A stretch of DNA of 23,272 bases, taken from NCBI GenBank assembly GCA_035654135.1, contig DASRXN010000079.1, forward strand, positions 1 through 23,272, in the 5' to 3' direction. Below are positions 7,919 through 15,083 of this stretch, piece by piece. The notes under the pieces were generated by a model that made no database searches, had not been told where the DNA came from, and worked only from the letters and a program-made list of their open reading frames with translations. This stretch comes from Fen-999 sp035654135 (lineage in GTDB: Bacteria; Pseudomonadota; Gammaproteobacteria; Burkholderiales; Rhodocyclaceae). The translations under genes and the position numbers were made by a program. Positions within the stretch are counted from its first letter, which is position 1, and the number at the start of each line of letters is the position of its first letter.

Positions 7919-8833
7919 TCAGACCCGATCGATATGCCGTTCGCCGAAGAGCCCTTCGGGCCGGACGAGCAGGAACAGCAGCGCCAGCACGTAGGGGAAC
8001 CAGTTCTCGATGCCGCCGAAGTTGCCGCCGAAGATATCGGCCAGCACGGGTGGAATGTAGATCTCCGCCAGTTTCTCCGAAGCGCCGATGATCAGGCCGC
8101 CGACGATGGCACCCGGCACCGAAGTGAAACCGCCGAGGATCAGCACCGGCAGCGCCTTCAATGCAGTGAAAGTCAGTGCGTACTGGACGCCGTTGCGCGA
8201 ACCCCAGAGCATGCCGGCGACCAGGGCGACGAAGCCGGCCACCGCCCAGACCAGCGCCCAGATATGCTGCAGCGGAATGCCGATCGACAGGGCGGCCTGA
8301 TGATCGTCGGCCACCGCGCGCAGCGCCCGGCCGATGCGCGTGTATTGGAAGAACAGCGCCAGCACCGCCACCAGCGCCAGGGCCAATCCCGCGGCGGCAA
8401 GATCGAAGCTGCTGACCACGATGTTGTAGCGGTCGAGAATCCAGGCGATCGGTTCGTCCACCAGGCCGATGTTCAGCGGCCGCACCTCGTTGCCCCAGAG
8501 CATGGGCGCCAGTCCCTCGATGAAGAAGGCCAGGCCGATGGTGGCCATGAACAGCGCGATCGGCGCCTGGTTGACCATCTTGCGCAGCACGAATTTCTCG
8601 GTGGCGATGCCGAGCAGGGTCATCACGACGAAGGCTAGGATGAAGGCCAGCCAGAGCGGCGCGCCCTTCTCCATGCAGCCCACCAGCGACAGGGCGGCGA
8701 AATAGACCATCGCTCCCTGGGCGAAATTGAACACGCCGGAGGCCTTGTAGATCAGCACGAAGCCGAGCGCCACCAGCGAGTACATGATGCCCGAGAGCAG
8801 GCCGCCGATCAGCACTTCGAAGAAAAACTGCAT
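7919..8833 (-). CDS. livH: LIV-type ABC transporter permease (LivH-like)
   Basis: A 304-residue permease with about eight hydrophobic segments. Family landmarks are GLLSGIMYSLVALGFVLIYK at the N-terminus, FNFAQGAMVYFAALS, the cytoplasmic segment GRALRAVADDHQAALSIGI, and GGFTSVPGAIVGGLIIG. It pairs with LivM in the membrane. GGAGG lies upstream of the ATG in the 15-bp gap after livG. Its stop is 3 bp before the livM start. Length and motif order are normal for the family. Confidence 0.94.
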   Translation of the reverse strand: MQFFFEVLIGGLLSGIMYSLVALGFVLIYKASGVFNFAQGAMVYFAALSLVGCMEKGAPLWLAFILAFVVMTLLGIATEKFVLRKMVNQAPIALFMATIGLAFFIEGLAPMLWGNEVRPLNIGLVDEPIAWILDRYNIVVSSFDLAAAGLALALVAVLALFFQYTRIGRALRAVADDHQAALSIGIPLQHIWALVWAVAGFVALVAGMLWGSRNGVQYALTFTALKALPVLILGGFTSVPGAIVGGLIIGASEKLAEIYIPPVLADIFGGNFGGIENWFPYVLALLFLLVRPEGLFGERHIDRV

Positions 8834-8848
8834 ACGCTCGCCTCCGTT

Positions 8849-9634
8849 CTAGTGCTGCGTGCCGAGATAGGCCGCGATCACTTCGGGATTGTTCTTCACC
8901 TCGTCGGGCACACCGTCGCCGATCTTCTTGCCATAGTCGAGCACGACGACGCGATCGGAAATGTCCATCACCACGCCCATGTCGTGCTCGATGAGCACCA
9001 TGGTGGTGCCGAGCTGGTCGTTGACGTCAAGAATGAAGCGGCACATGTCCTGCTTTTCCTCGACGTTCATGCCGGCCATCGGTTCGTCGAGCAGCAGGAT
9101 CTGCGGCTCCGCCGCCAGCGCCCGGCCGAGTTCCACCCGCTTCTGCAGACCATAGGGCAGGCGCCCGACCGGCGTCTTGCGGATGTGCTCGATATCGAGG
9201 AAGTCGATCACCTCCTCGACCTTGCGCCGATGCCCAAGTTCCTCGCGCTTCGCCGGTCCCCACCAGAGGGCGTGCATGAGGAAATTCGACTTCATCTTCA
9301 GGTTGCGTCCGGCCATCAGGTTGTCCAGCACCGTCATGCCCTTGAACAGCGCGATGTTCTGGAAGGTGCGGGCGATGCCGGCCTCGGCGGCGGCATGGGT
9401 GTCCATGTCATGGCGATGCTCGCCGCGAAAGATGATCTCGCCCTCCTGCGGCCGGTAAACGCCGTTGATGACATTGAGCATCGAGCTCTTGCCGGCACCG
9501 TTGGGACCGATGATGGCGCGAATTTCATGTTCGCGCACATCGAAGGAAATCTCGGTCAGGGCCTTGACGCCGCCAAAGCGCAGCGAGATGTTCTTCAGGT
9601 CGAGAATGACATCGCCGATCTGTCGCGCCATCAT
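8849..9634 (-). CDS. livG: LIV-type ABC transporter ATP-binding protein (LivG-like)
   Basis: A 261-residue ABC ATPase. Walker A is GPNGAGKS at residues 43-50, the Q-loop region is ARTFQNIALF, the signature position reads LPYGLQKRVELGRAL (the divergent signature common in LivG), Walker B is ILLLDEPMAGMN, and the H-loop is LIEHDMGVVM. It forms a heterodimer with LivF. The ATG at 9634 overlaps the TGA of the upstream acyl-CoA ligase as ATGA, so the ligase and transporter are translationally coupled. A second ATG follows directly. Confidence 0.94.
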   Translation of the reverse strand: MMARQIGDVILDLKNISLRFGGVKALTEISFDVREHEIRAIIGPNGAGKSSMLNVINGVYRPQEGEIIFRGEHRHDMDTHAAAEAGIARTFQNIALFKGMTVLDNLMAGRNLKMKSNFLMHALWWGPAKREELGHRRKVEEVIDFLDIEHIRKTPVGRLPYGLQKRVELGRALAAEPQILLLDEPMAGMNVEEKQDMCRFILDVNDQLGTTMVLIEHDMGVVMDISDRVVVLDYGKKIGDGVPDEVKNNPEVIAAYLGTQH

Positions 9635-11598
9635 GCCGCTCCCATGGCGAAAGTCCTGACGTCGCGGATCACCAGGTCGGCCGCGACCTTGCCCCTGCGG
9701 CCATCCTCGAACTTCACTTCCGTTTCGATGAACTGCGACGCCCGGCCTGAGTAGAGCGCCTCGATCAGCACCGCGTACTTCTCGGCGACAAAGCCGCGGC
9801 GAACCTTGCGCGTCCGGGTCAGTTCGTCGTCGTCAGGATCGAGTTCCTTGTGCAGCACGAGGAAGCGATGCACCTGGGTGTCCGCCACCATGGCGTCCTT
9901 CACCAGTTCGGCGTTGACCTGCTCGACGCATTCCTGGATCAGCTGATAAACCTCCGGCTTGCCGGCAAGGTCCGTGTAACCCGCGTAGGGAATGCCGCGC
10001 CGCTCGGCCCAGTTGCCGACCGCGCCCATGTCGACGTTAATGAAGGCGCAGACCATGTTTCTGTCGTGGCCGAAGCAGACTGCTTCCTTGATGTACTGGA
10101 AGAACTTGAGCTTGTTCTCGATGTAGTTGGGCGCGAACATGGCGCCGCCGGCCAGCTTGCCCACGTCCTTGGCGCGATCGATGATCTTCAGGTGGCCATC
10201 GGCATCGATGAAGCCGGCGTCGCCGGTCATGAAGTAGCCGTCGGCATTGATCGATTCGGCCGTGGCATCCGGTCGCTTGTAGTATTCCTTGAGCAGCATC
10301 GGGCCCTTGACCAGGATCTCGCCGTTGTCGGCGATCCTGATCTCGACCTGCGGCGCCGGCTTGCCGACGGAGTCGTACTTGATCTGGCGATCGGGCTGCA
10401 GGCAGACGTAGGCGCAGGTCTCGGTCTGGCCATAGAACTGCTTGAGATTGATGCCGATCGAGCGGTAGAAGCGAAACAGGTCGGGGCCGATGGCCGCGCC
10501 GGCAGTGTAGGCGACGCGAATGCGGCTCATGCCGAGCACGTTCCTCAACGGGCCGTACACGAGGAAGTTGCCGAGCGCATACAGCAGGCGGTCCTTGCCG
10601 GACACGGGCCTGCCGTCGAGCAGGTCGGCGCCGCAGCGCTTGGCCACGGCCATGAAGGCGTGGAACATGGTGCGCTTGATGCGGCCCGCATCCTCCATGC
10701 GGATCATGACCTGCGTCAGCAGGTTCTCGAACACCCGCGGCGGCGCGAAGTAGTAGCTCGGTCCGATCTCGCGCAGATCGATCATCACCGTTTCGCCCGA
10801 TTCCGGACAATTGACGGTGAAGCCGGCCACCAGAGCCTGCGCATACGAAAACAGGTGGTCGCCGACCCAGGCCATCGGCAGGTAGGAGAGGATGTTGCCG
10901 TCAGCGGCAAGGTGGTCCACTTCCATGCCGCCCCGCGCCGCGGCAATGAACGCGGCATGGGTCTGGGAGACGCCCTTTGGCTTGCCGGTCGTCCCCGACG
11001 TATAGAGCATGATGGAGACATCGTCCGTCGCACCCCTGGCCATTTCCTGCTTGATGAAGTCCGGCTGGTTGGCGTTGTGGATGCGGCCCATCGCCAATAC
11101 CTCGTCCATGCCATGCAGGAAGGGCTGGGTGTAATGGCGCAGGCCGCGCGGGTCGTCGTACACGATTTGCTGCAGGTGCGGGCACTGGTCGCGCACTTCG
11201 AGCAGCTTGTCCACCTGCTCCTGATCCTCGACTATGGCGATGCGGATGTCGGCATCGAGCATCACGAAGACCATTTCCTGGGCAACGGCGTCCTGGTAGA
11301 GCGGCACCGGCACGCCGCCGAGGATCTGCGCCGCGCACATCGACCAGTACAGACGCGGGCGGTTGTCGCCGATGATCGCCAGGCGATCGCCGCGCTTGAA
11401 GCCGAGTTCGGCCAGTCCGCAGGCCAGCGCCGTCACTTCGGCGGCGACCTGCGACCAGGTCCAGCTCTGCCAGATGCCCAGATCCTTTTCGCGCATGGCC
11501 GGCGCATCGCCACGCACGTGTGCGTGGTGCATCAACAGACGCGGAAAAGTATCGAGCGAGGGAGCGTCCGTCATGGACGCTCCCGGTCCTGCCGCCAT
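9631..11598 (-). CDS. long-chain-type acyl-CoA ligase (AMP-forming), first gene of the operon
   Basis: A 655-residue adenylate-forming enzyme of the FAA1/COG1022 type. It has the complete P-loop TSGTTGKPKG at about residues 200-209, then LSYLPMAWVGDH, FYGQTET, MTGDAG and the hinge IIDRAKDVGKLAGG. The C-terminus carries TRTRKVRRGFVAEKY rather than the common PRTxSGK motif; I have seen this in ligases coupled to LIV transporters. It makes an acyl-AMP and then an acyl-CoA, trapping the imported acid in the cell. The frame is open further upstream, but the ATG at 11598 is preferred because AGGAGG sits 8 bases before it. It overlaps livG by 4 bp. The acid substrate is unknown. Confidence 0.92.
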   Translation of the reverse strand: MAAGPGASMTDAPSLDTFPRLLMHHAHVRGDAPAMREKDLGIWQSWTWSQVAAEVTALACGLAELGFKRGDRLAIIGDNRPRLYWSMCAAQILGGVPVPLYQDAVAQEMVFVMLDADIRIAIVEDQEQVDKLLEVRDQCPHLQQIVYDDPRGLRHYTQPFLHGMDEVLAMGRIHNANQPDFIKQEMARGATDDVSIMLYTSGTTGKPKGVSQTHAAFIAAARGGMEVDHLAADGNILSYLPMAWVGDHLFSYAQALVAGFTVNCPESGETVMIDLREIGPSYYFAPPRVFENLLTQVMIRMEDAGRIKRTMFHAFMAVAKRCGADLLDGRPVSGKDRLLYALGNFLVYGPLRNVLGMSRIRVAYTAGAAIGPDLFRFYRSIGINLKQFYGQTETCAYVCLQPDRQIKYDSVGKPAPQVEIRIADNGEILVKGPMLLKEYYKRPDATAESINADGYFMTGDAGFIDADGHLKIIDRAKDVGKLAGGAMFAPNYIENKLKFFQYIKEAVCFGHDRNMVCAFINVDMGAVGNWAERRGIPYAGYTDLAGKPEVYQLIQECVEQVNAELVKDAMVADTQVHRFLVLHKELDPDDDELTRTRKVRRGFVAEKYAVLIEALYSGRASQFIETEVKFEDGRRGKVAADLVIRDVRTFAMGAA

Positions 11599-11606
11599 CA
11601 ATGTCT

Positions 11607-11612
11607 CCTCCT
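11607..11612 (-). promoter_or_regulatory. ribosome binding site fixing the acyl-CoA ligase start
   Basis: A perfect AGGAGG on the minus strand, 8 bases upstream of the ATG at 11598. It rules in this start over upstream in-frame ATG codons and over the next ATG at about residue 9. Confidence 0.8.
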
Positions 11613-11621
11613 GCCAGCCGC

Positions 11622-11649
11622 TTGCGGCAAATTCCGGGCGGTCTATATG
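11622..11649 (+). promoter_or_regulatory. possible promoter for the Crp/Fnr-type regulator
   Basis: TTGCGG (11622-11627) and TATATG (11644-11649) are separated by 16 bases on the plus strand. This would start transcription near 11656, about 32 bases before the GTG. The match is moderate. It would overlap the predicted minus-strand promoter face to face. Confidence 0.3.
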
Positions 11650-11655
11650 CGATTC

Positions 11656-11661
11656 ATTGTA
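11656..11661 (-). promoter_or_regulatory. candidate -10 element of the ligase-liv operon promoter
   Basis: TACAAT on the minus strand matches the -10 consensus at 5 of 6 positions and implies a start near 11649. No good -35 hexamer lies 16-18 bases upstream. Instead the CRP-geometry palindrome is centred near -40.5. That is the arrangement expected for a class II activator-dependent promoter. The call is inferred from geometry. Confidence 0.45.
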
Positions 11662-11678
11662 GCCCCCGATCATCCTAC

Positions 11679-11700
11679 AATTGTCGCGTGGCCGACAATT
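11679..11700. promoter_or_regulatory. palindromic operator with CRP geometry
   Basis: AATTGTCG and CGACAATT form perfect 8-bp arms around a 6-base centre (CGTGGC). The core TGTCG-N6-CGACA has the same architecture as the CRP site TGTGA-N6-TCACA. It overlaps the GTG start of the regulator at 11688 and lies near -40 of the predicted operon promoter. The likely ligand is the adjacent regulator itself, repressing its own gene and activating the operon. This is inference from position and symmetry. Confidence 0.65.
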
Positions 11701-12386
11701 CGGGAAAAATCCAACCCACCCTCGCCGAGACCCTGCGCAATTGCCGCTGGGCCTGCGATTTGACCGATGCTGAATTCGATCGCGTCGAAGCGGGCGTATT
11801 CGAACGCAGGATTACGGCCGGCAGCTTCGTCTGCCGCAAGGGCGAGCCGGTCGAGCACTGGTTCGGTGTCGTCGACGGTTTGCTCAAGCTGACCAGCGAT
11901 CTGGAGAGTGGCAAGACCGCCACCCTGACCGGCGTGCCGCCGGGCGGCTGGTTCGGCGAGGGTTCGCTGCTGAAGACCGAACCTCGCCGCTACGACGCCA
12001 TCGCCCTGCGCGATTCACGGGTCGCTCACATGCGGCGGGAGACTTTCCAGTGGCTGCTCGACCACAGCATCGGCTTCAACCGCTATCTTCTGGTGCAGAT
12101 CAACGAGCGGCTCGGCCAGTTCATCGGCCTGCTGGAATCGGAACGCCTGCTCGATACCGACGCCCGCGTCGCCCGCTGCCTGGCGACGCTGTTCAATCCG
12201 GTGCTCTATCCGGGTCTCGGCCCCCACCTGGCCGTCTCCCAAGAGGAAATCGGCTACTTGACCGGCGTTTCCCGCCAGCGCGTGAACCGCTCGCTGAAGG
12301 TGCTGCAATTCGCCGGCTACCTGACCGTCGAATACGGCAGCATCACCATCCGCGATCTCGACGGCCTGCGCCGGTTTGGCGGCTGA
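11688..12386 (+). CDS. Crp/Fnr-family transcriptional regulator
   Basis: A 232-residue regulator with an N-terminal cyclic-nucleotide-binding-like beta-barrel (about 30-125), a dimerisation helix (about 130-155) and a winged helix-turn-helix (about 160-225). In the barrel, FGEGSLL is conserved but the phosphate-binding R-S-A is replaced by R-Y-D-A (residues 101-104), so cAMP binding is doubtful. No FNR-type cysteine cluster is seen at the N-terminus. The recognition helix reads GVSRQRVNRSLKVL, with R196 and R201 matching CRP R180 and R185. The frame is open upstream, but GTG at 11688 gives a normal N-terminus. It has no clear ribosome site, and the operator overlaps it. It is divergent from the liv operon and probably regulates it in response to an unknown effector, perhaps an acyl-CoA. 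Confidence 0.85.
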   Translation: MADNSGKIQPTLAETLRNCRWACDLTDAEFDRVEAGVFERRITAGSFVCRKGEPVEHWFGVVDGLLKLTSDLESGKTATLTGVPPGGWFGEGSLLKTEPRRYDAIALRDSRVAHMRRETFQWLLDHSIGFNRYLLVQINERLGQFIGLLESERLLDTDARVARCLATLFNPVLYPGLGPHLAVSQEEIGYLTGVSRQRVNRSLKVLQFAGYLTVEYGSITIRDLDGLRRFGG

Positions 12387-12441
12387 GCGCACTTGCGGTA
12401 AAGTCACGCCGTTCCGACTTCAGCCATTGGGCATAGCAACC

Positions 12442-12909
12442 ATGATCCGCAACATCTTCCTTTTCCTCGGGCTGGTCCTGCTGGCGGCAGTCGCCTGGGT
12501 CTGGCTGACCCTGACCTGGAACTACTCAGAAGGCGAACGGGCCGGCTACGTGCAGAAGTTCTCGCGCAAGGGCTGGCTGTGCAAGACCTGGGAAGGCGAG
12601 ATCGCCATGGTGACCATGCCGGGCGCCATTCCGGACAAGTTCGAGTTCTCCTTGCGCGACGAAGCGGTGGCCAATCAGATCAACGCCCTCGCCGGCAAGC
12701 GGGTAGTGCTCAAGTACCAGCAGCACAAGTTCATTCCGTCGAACTGCTTCGGCGAAACCGAATACTTCGTCACCAGTGCCCGCGCCATCGACGAACAGCC
12801 CGTCTCTCCTGCCCCTGCCGTGGCGCCGCCGCTGCAACCGCAACCGGGCACTGCAATGGTCCCAGCAACGCCTGCAACCCCGACGACAACTGGTACGCAG
12901 GGATATTGA
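12442..12909 (+). CDS. membrane-anchored conserved hypothetical protein
   Basis: A 155-residue protein with one N-terminal hydrophobic helix (about residues 3-24), probably a membrane anchor. A compact domain follows with the conserved-looking segments WNYSEGERAGYVQKFSRKGW, CKTWEGEIAM and NCFGETEYFV. I recognise this as a widespread uncharacterised family, sometimes mis-named 6-phosphogluconate dehydrogenase in databases; nothing here supports that enzyme. The C-terminal 40 residues are low-complexity, rich in Pro, Ala and Thr. The ATG at 12442 is chosen because it starts the membrane helix directly; the upstream in-frame codons overlap the regulator's end. It may be co-transcribed with the regulator, whose stop lies 55 bp upstream. 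Function unknown. Confidence 0.8.
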   Translation: MIRNIFLFLGLVLLAAVAWVWLTLTWNYSEGERAGYVQKFSRKGWLCKTWEGEIAMVTMPGAIPDKFEFSLRDEAVANQINALAGKRVVLKYQQHKFIPSNCFGETEYFVTSARAIDEQPVSPAPAVAPPLQPQPGTAMVPATPATPTTTGTQGY

Positions 12910-12941
12910 GGGCGCCGGCGGCGTCCCGCCACAGCTGACTT

Positions 12942-14510
12942 TTATTCGCGGTGGGCGTAGGGCGCATCGCTGCCGAGCCGCTCGTCGACCACGGCCTTGC
13001 CGACGGTGAAGTGGTAGAGGTCCTGGAAGCGCGCGGTGTCGAGTCCCAGCGCGCGATGCACGGCGTCATCGAAATAGCAGCCGATGCCGGTGCCCTGGAC
13101 GCCGGCGGCCTCCGCCTCCAGGTACAGCACCTGCCCGAGCATGCCCGCCTCCCAGTAACGCTGGCGGTAGCGCCAGGGCCGCGCCGGGTCGATGTCGTCG
13201 AAGCGCGCCAGCATGGCCAGGGCAAATGCGGAATCGGCGGCGATGTCCTGCTGGCAGGAAACCGCGGCGGCGAATTCGCGCACGTCCATGGGCGCCAGCA
13301 GGTAGAGCGGCAAGTGTTCCGGGCAGCCGGGAACGCTCGTCCACAGCCAGTCGGGGCGCATCGCTGCACGCAGTTCAGCCAATGCGGCCGGTGCCCGCGG
13401 CAGGCAGTAGATGCCCGGCTCGATGCCATCGACGCGATGCACGAACAGAACGGGATGCACGCACGGCGCGTGGGCCGCCAGCGACCAGGGCGGCTGGCCG
13501 GCGCGCGGCAACAGGGCATCCAGCATGCGATGGAAGCGCCGCGCACTGATGACGGTGACGCCGTCGAAGGACTGGGCGGAACGACGGCGGCGGATCAGGT
13601 GACTCACCGGCTCGCGCGAAACGGGCAGCATTGGCGGCAGATCAGCGGCCGGCTCCGCCGCGGCGTGCGTTGCCGCCGGCTTGCGAGTGGCGGCGGCGAC
13701 GGCGGGGATGTCGGGCCAGTCGCGATGCTGCGGGCTCAGGGCATTGGCCTGCCCCGCCCACTGGGCGTCGGCCAGGCTTGCCAGCACCGCCGCCGCGCCT
13801 GGCGCGGCGCCCGGCCCGACCCAGACGAGCGCCTCCGCTTCCTCCGCTTCTGCGTCGGTGAAGTCCGCGGCGCGGGCGAGCCCGGTCAGCGCGGCGATCT
13901 CGTCATCGCCCCAGTCGAGCCGACGCGCCGGCCAGCCGAGCGCAGCGGCGGCGTAGGACAGCGCGGCCAGGGCATGGCCGCAATCGTGCTGGCAATAGCG
14001 GAAGGCACGCATGCCGTACTTCCAGGCCTCGCGCCAGTGGATGCCGGTCAGGGCCAGCAGGACGCCGCCAGGCCAGGAGAACGGTGCCGCCGCGCGCCGT
14101 TCGAGGCCATGGCGGTCAGGTCGGTAATGATGGACGCCGGCCGGCAGCCCCGGCAATTCTGGGCAGATCAGATAACCCTCCGTCGGATGCAGGTTGCCGC
14201 TGGACGGATTGCAGCGCAGGGCCCAGCGATTGCCGCCATAGGACTTCCATGCCGACAGGCCGAGGGACAGTTGCAGCAGGCAGGCGATGCTGTCGCCGGT
14301 CATGGGCTGCTCCGGTACGCCGGCTGGTGCGAACAAGTCGTCCCAGCAGACCGGCAATTCCCCCGTCAGCAGCGGCAGCTCCAGTTCCGGCGCGCCGGCG
14401 TAGCGGCGGAAGGGGTCGGGCTGCGTAGCCCAGTCCAGGCCGCCCGGGCCGGGGGCATAGCGATCCGGATGATGTTTGGAGCGCTCATGGTAGATGCGAA
14501 CGAGGTCCAT
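12942..14510 (-). CDS. SagB/ThcOx-type nitroreductase-fold protein with two tandem domains
   Basis: A 522-residue protein with two nitroreductase-like halves joined by an Ala/Pro-rich linker. The first half (about 70-260) contains RCNPSSGNLHPTEGYL, the hallmark of the SagB-like group, and YCQHDCGHALAALSYAAAALGW. The second (about 305-520) contains RRRRSAQSFDG, YWEAGMLGQVLYLEAEAAG and GIGCYFDDAVHRALGL. SagB-like enzymes are FMN oxidoreductases that oxidise azolines to azoles in RiPP pathways. No YcaO cyclodehydratase or precursor peptide is visible nearby, so that role is unproven. A second ATG at 14519 is possible; neither start has a good ribosome site. It converges with the hypothetical gene, 32 bp apart. 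Confidence 0.85.
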   Translation of the reverse strand: MDLVRIYHERSKHHPDRYAPGPGGLDWATQPDPFRRYAGAPELELPLLTGELPVCWDDLFAPAGVPEQPMTGDSIACLLQLSLGLSAWKSYGGNRWALRCNPSSGNLHPTEGYLICPELPGLPAGVHHYRPDRHGLERRAAAPFSWPGGVLLALTGIHWREAWKYGMRAFRYCQHDCGHALAALSYAAAALGWPARRLDWGDDEIAALTGLARAADFTDAEAEEAEALVWVGPGAAPGAAAVLASLADAQWAGQANALSPQHRDWPDIPAVAAATRKPAATHAAAEPAADLPPMLPVSREPVSHLIRRRRSAQSFDGVTVISARRFHRMLDALLPRAGQPPWSLAAHAPCVHPVLFVHRVDGIEPGIYCLPRAPAALAELRAAMRPDWLWTSVPGCPEHLPLYLLAPMDVREFAAAVSCQQDIAADSAFALAMLARFDDIDPARPWRYRQRYWEAGMLGQVLYLEAEAAGVQGTGIGCYFDDAVHRALGLDTARFQDLYHFTVGKAVVDERLGSDAPYAHRE

Positions 14511-14523
14511 TGGCACCATACTA

Positions 14524-14535
14524 GGCGATATCGCC
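14524..14535. repeat. 12-bp perfect palindrome upstream of the SagB-like gene
   Basis: GGCGATATCGCC reads the same on both strands and lies 13 bp before the preferred SagB-like start. It could be an operator or a leader hairpin. No other copy was noticed. Confidence 0.4.
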
Positions 14536-14647
14536 GGTCGAACGGGATAAGCGGGCGGCGATGTCCGCCGACGACAGTAGAGGGAGGTTGCCGTTTCGAT
14601 CCCGGAAGGCGCAGCAAAATCGGATTCACCTTGTCGTTCCTATTGAG

Positions 14648-14654
14648 AAAGGGG
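14648..14654 (+). promoter_or_regulatory. ribosome binding site for the TIGR02647-like gene
   Basis: AAAGGGG lies 5 bases before the GTG at 14660. It supports this start over an ATG at 14561, whose extra 33 residues do not resemble the family. Confidence 0.55.
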
Positions 14655-14659
14655 TTACG

Positions 14660-14956
14660 GTGCCATATACATCCGAACTGGTAGATGAACTGAACACGCT
14701 GATCCGCTTCGACCTTGCCTGCAATCAGCTCGGGGTCAAGGTGCATAAGACAGCCGACGCAGCCGTCATCGCTGCCACAAGTCGCTTGCATGACAAGGGG
14801 CTGCTCACCCAGAAGGACGGCGGGTATTTGACGAGCCTGGGGCGAACGGCGGCGGAACATGCGCAAGCGACATTGGCGCTGCTGACCGAGGGCGAAGCGA
14901 AAAAGTCTCTGGTTCGACCCCAGTCGTCCTGCGGCGCCAGCCCCGCCGAGGTGTGA
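14660..14956 (+). CDS. TIGR02647-like small conserved protein
   Basis: A 98-residue protein. The segments VPYTSELVDELNTLIRFDL, GVKVHKTADAAVIAATSRL and HDKGLLTQKDGGYLTSLGR match my memory of the TIGR02647 family, small proteins of about 80 residues with a winged-helix look. Their function is not established; DNA binding has been suggested from fold. The GTG start is chosen because it falls exactly at the family N-terminus. The last 20 or so residues (from KKSLVRP) go beyond the usual end and are unlike the rest, so the gene may have lost its original stop. It is divergent from the SagB-like gene, with about 150 bp between starts. Confidence 0.75.
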   Translation: MPYTSELVDELNTLIRFDLACNQLGVKVHKTADAAVIAATSRLHDKGLLTQKDGGYLTSLGRTAAEHAQATLALLTEGEAKKSLVRPQSSCGASPAEV

Positions 14957-15083
14957 CTTACACGTTCCAGCTCGAAACTGACTTCGTCGAGGTGCTGCTC
15001 GTAGCTCATCGGTTTCACGGTCTCAGGTCATCGGCGGGGATAGATATCGCCCCCGTATTGTCCAACAGACCGGAGGAATAACC

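Noticed and set aside
9850..11763. Long open frame (637 codons) on the plus strand opposite the acyl-CoA ligase
   Set aside because: Antisense shadow of a clear AMP-forming ligase; His/Ala/Val-rich with no motif.
12442..12909. Annotation as 6-phosphogluconate dehydrogenase
   Set aside because: No nucleotide-binding fold and far too short; the name is a database carry-over for this family.
12951..14684. Long open frame (577 codons) on the plus strand opposite the SagB-like gene
   Set aside because: The opposite strand encodes recognisable nitroreductase motifs; this one has none.
14905..14940. tRNA-like T-arm (GGTTCGACC flanked by partly pairing bases)
   Set aside because: Only four stem pairs form, and no acceptor, D or anticodon arm is found upstream; treated as chance similarity.
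14725..15018. Minus-strand frame starting MKPMSYEQHLDEV
   Set aside because: Runs antisense through the TIGR02647-like gene and has no recognised family; only its first 20 or so residues look protein-like.
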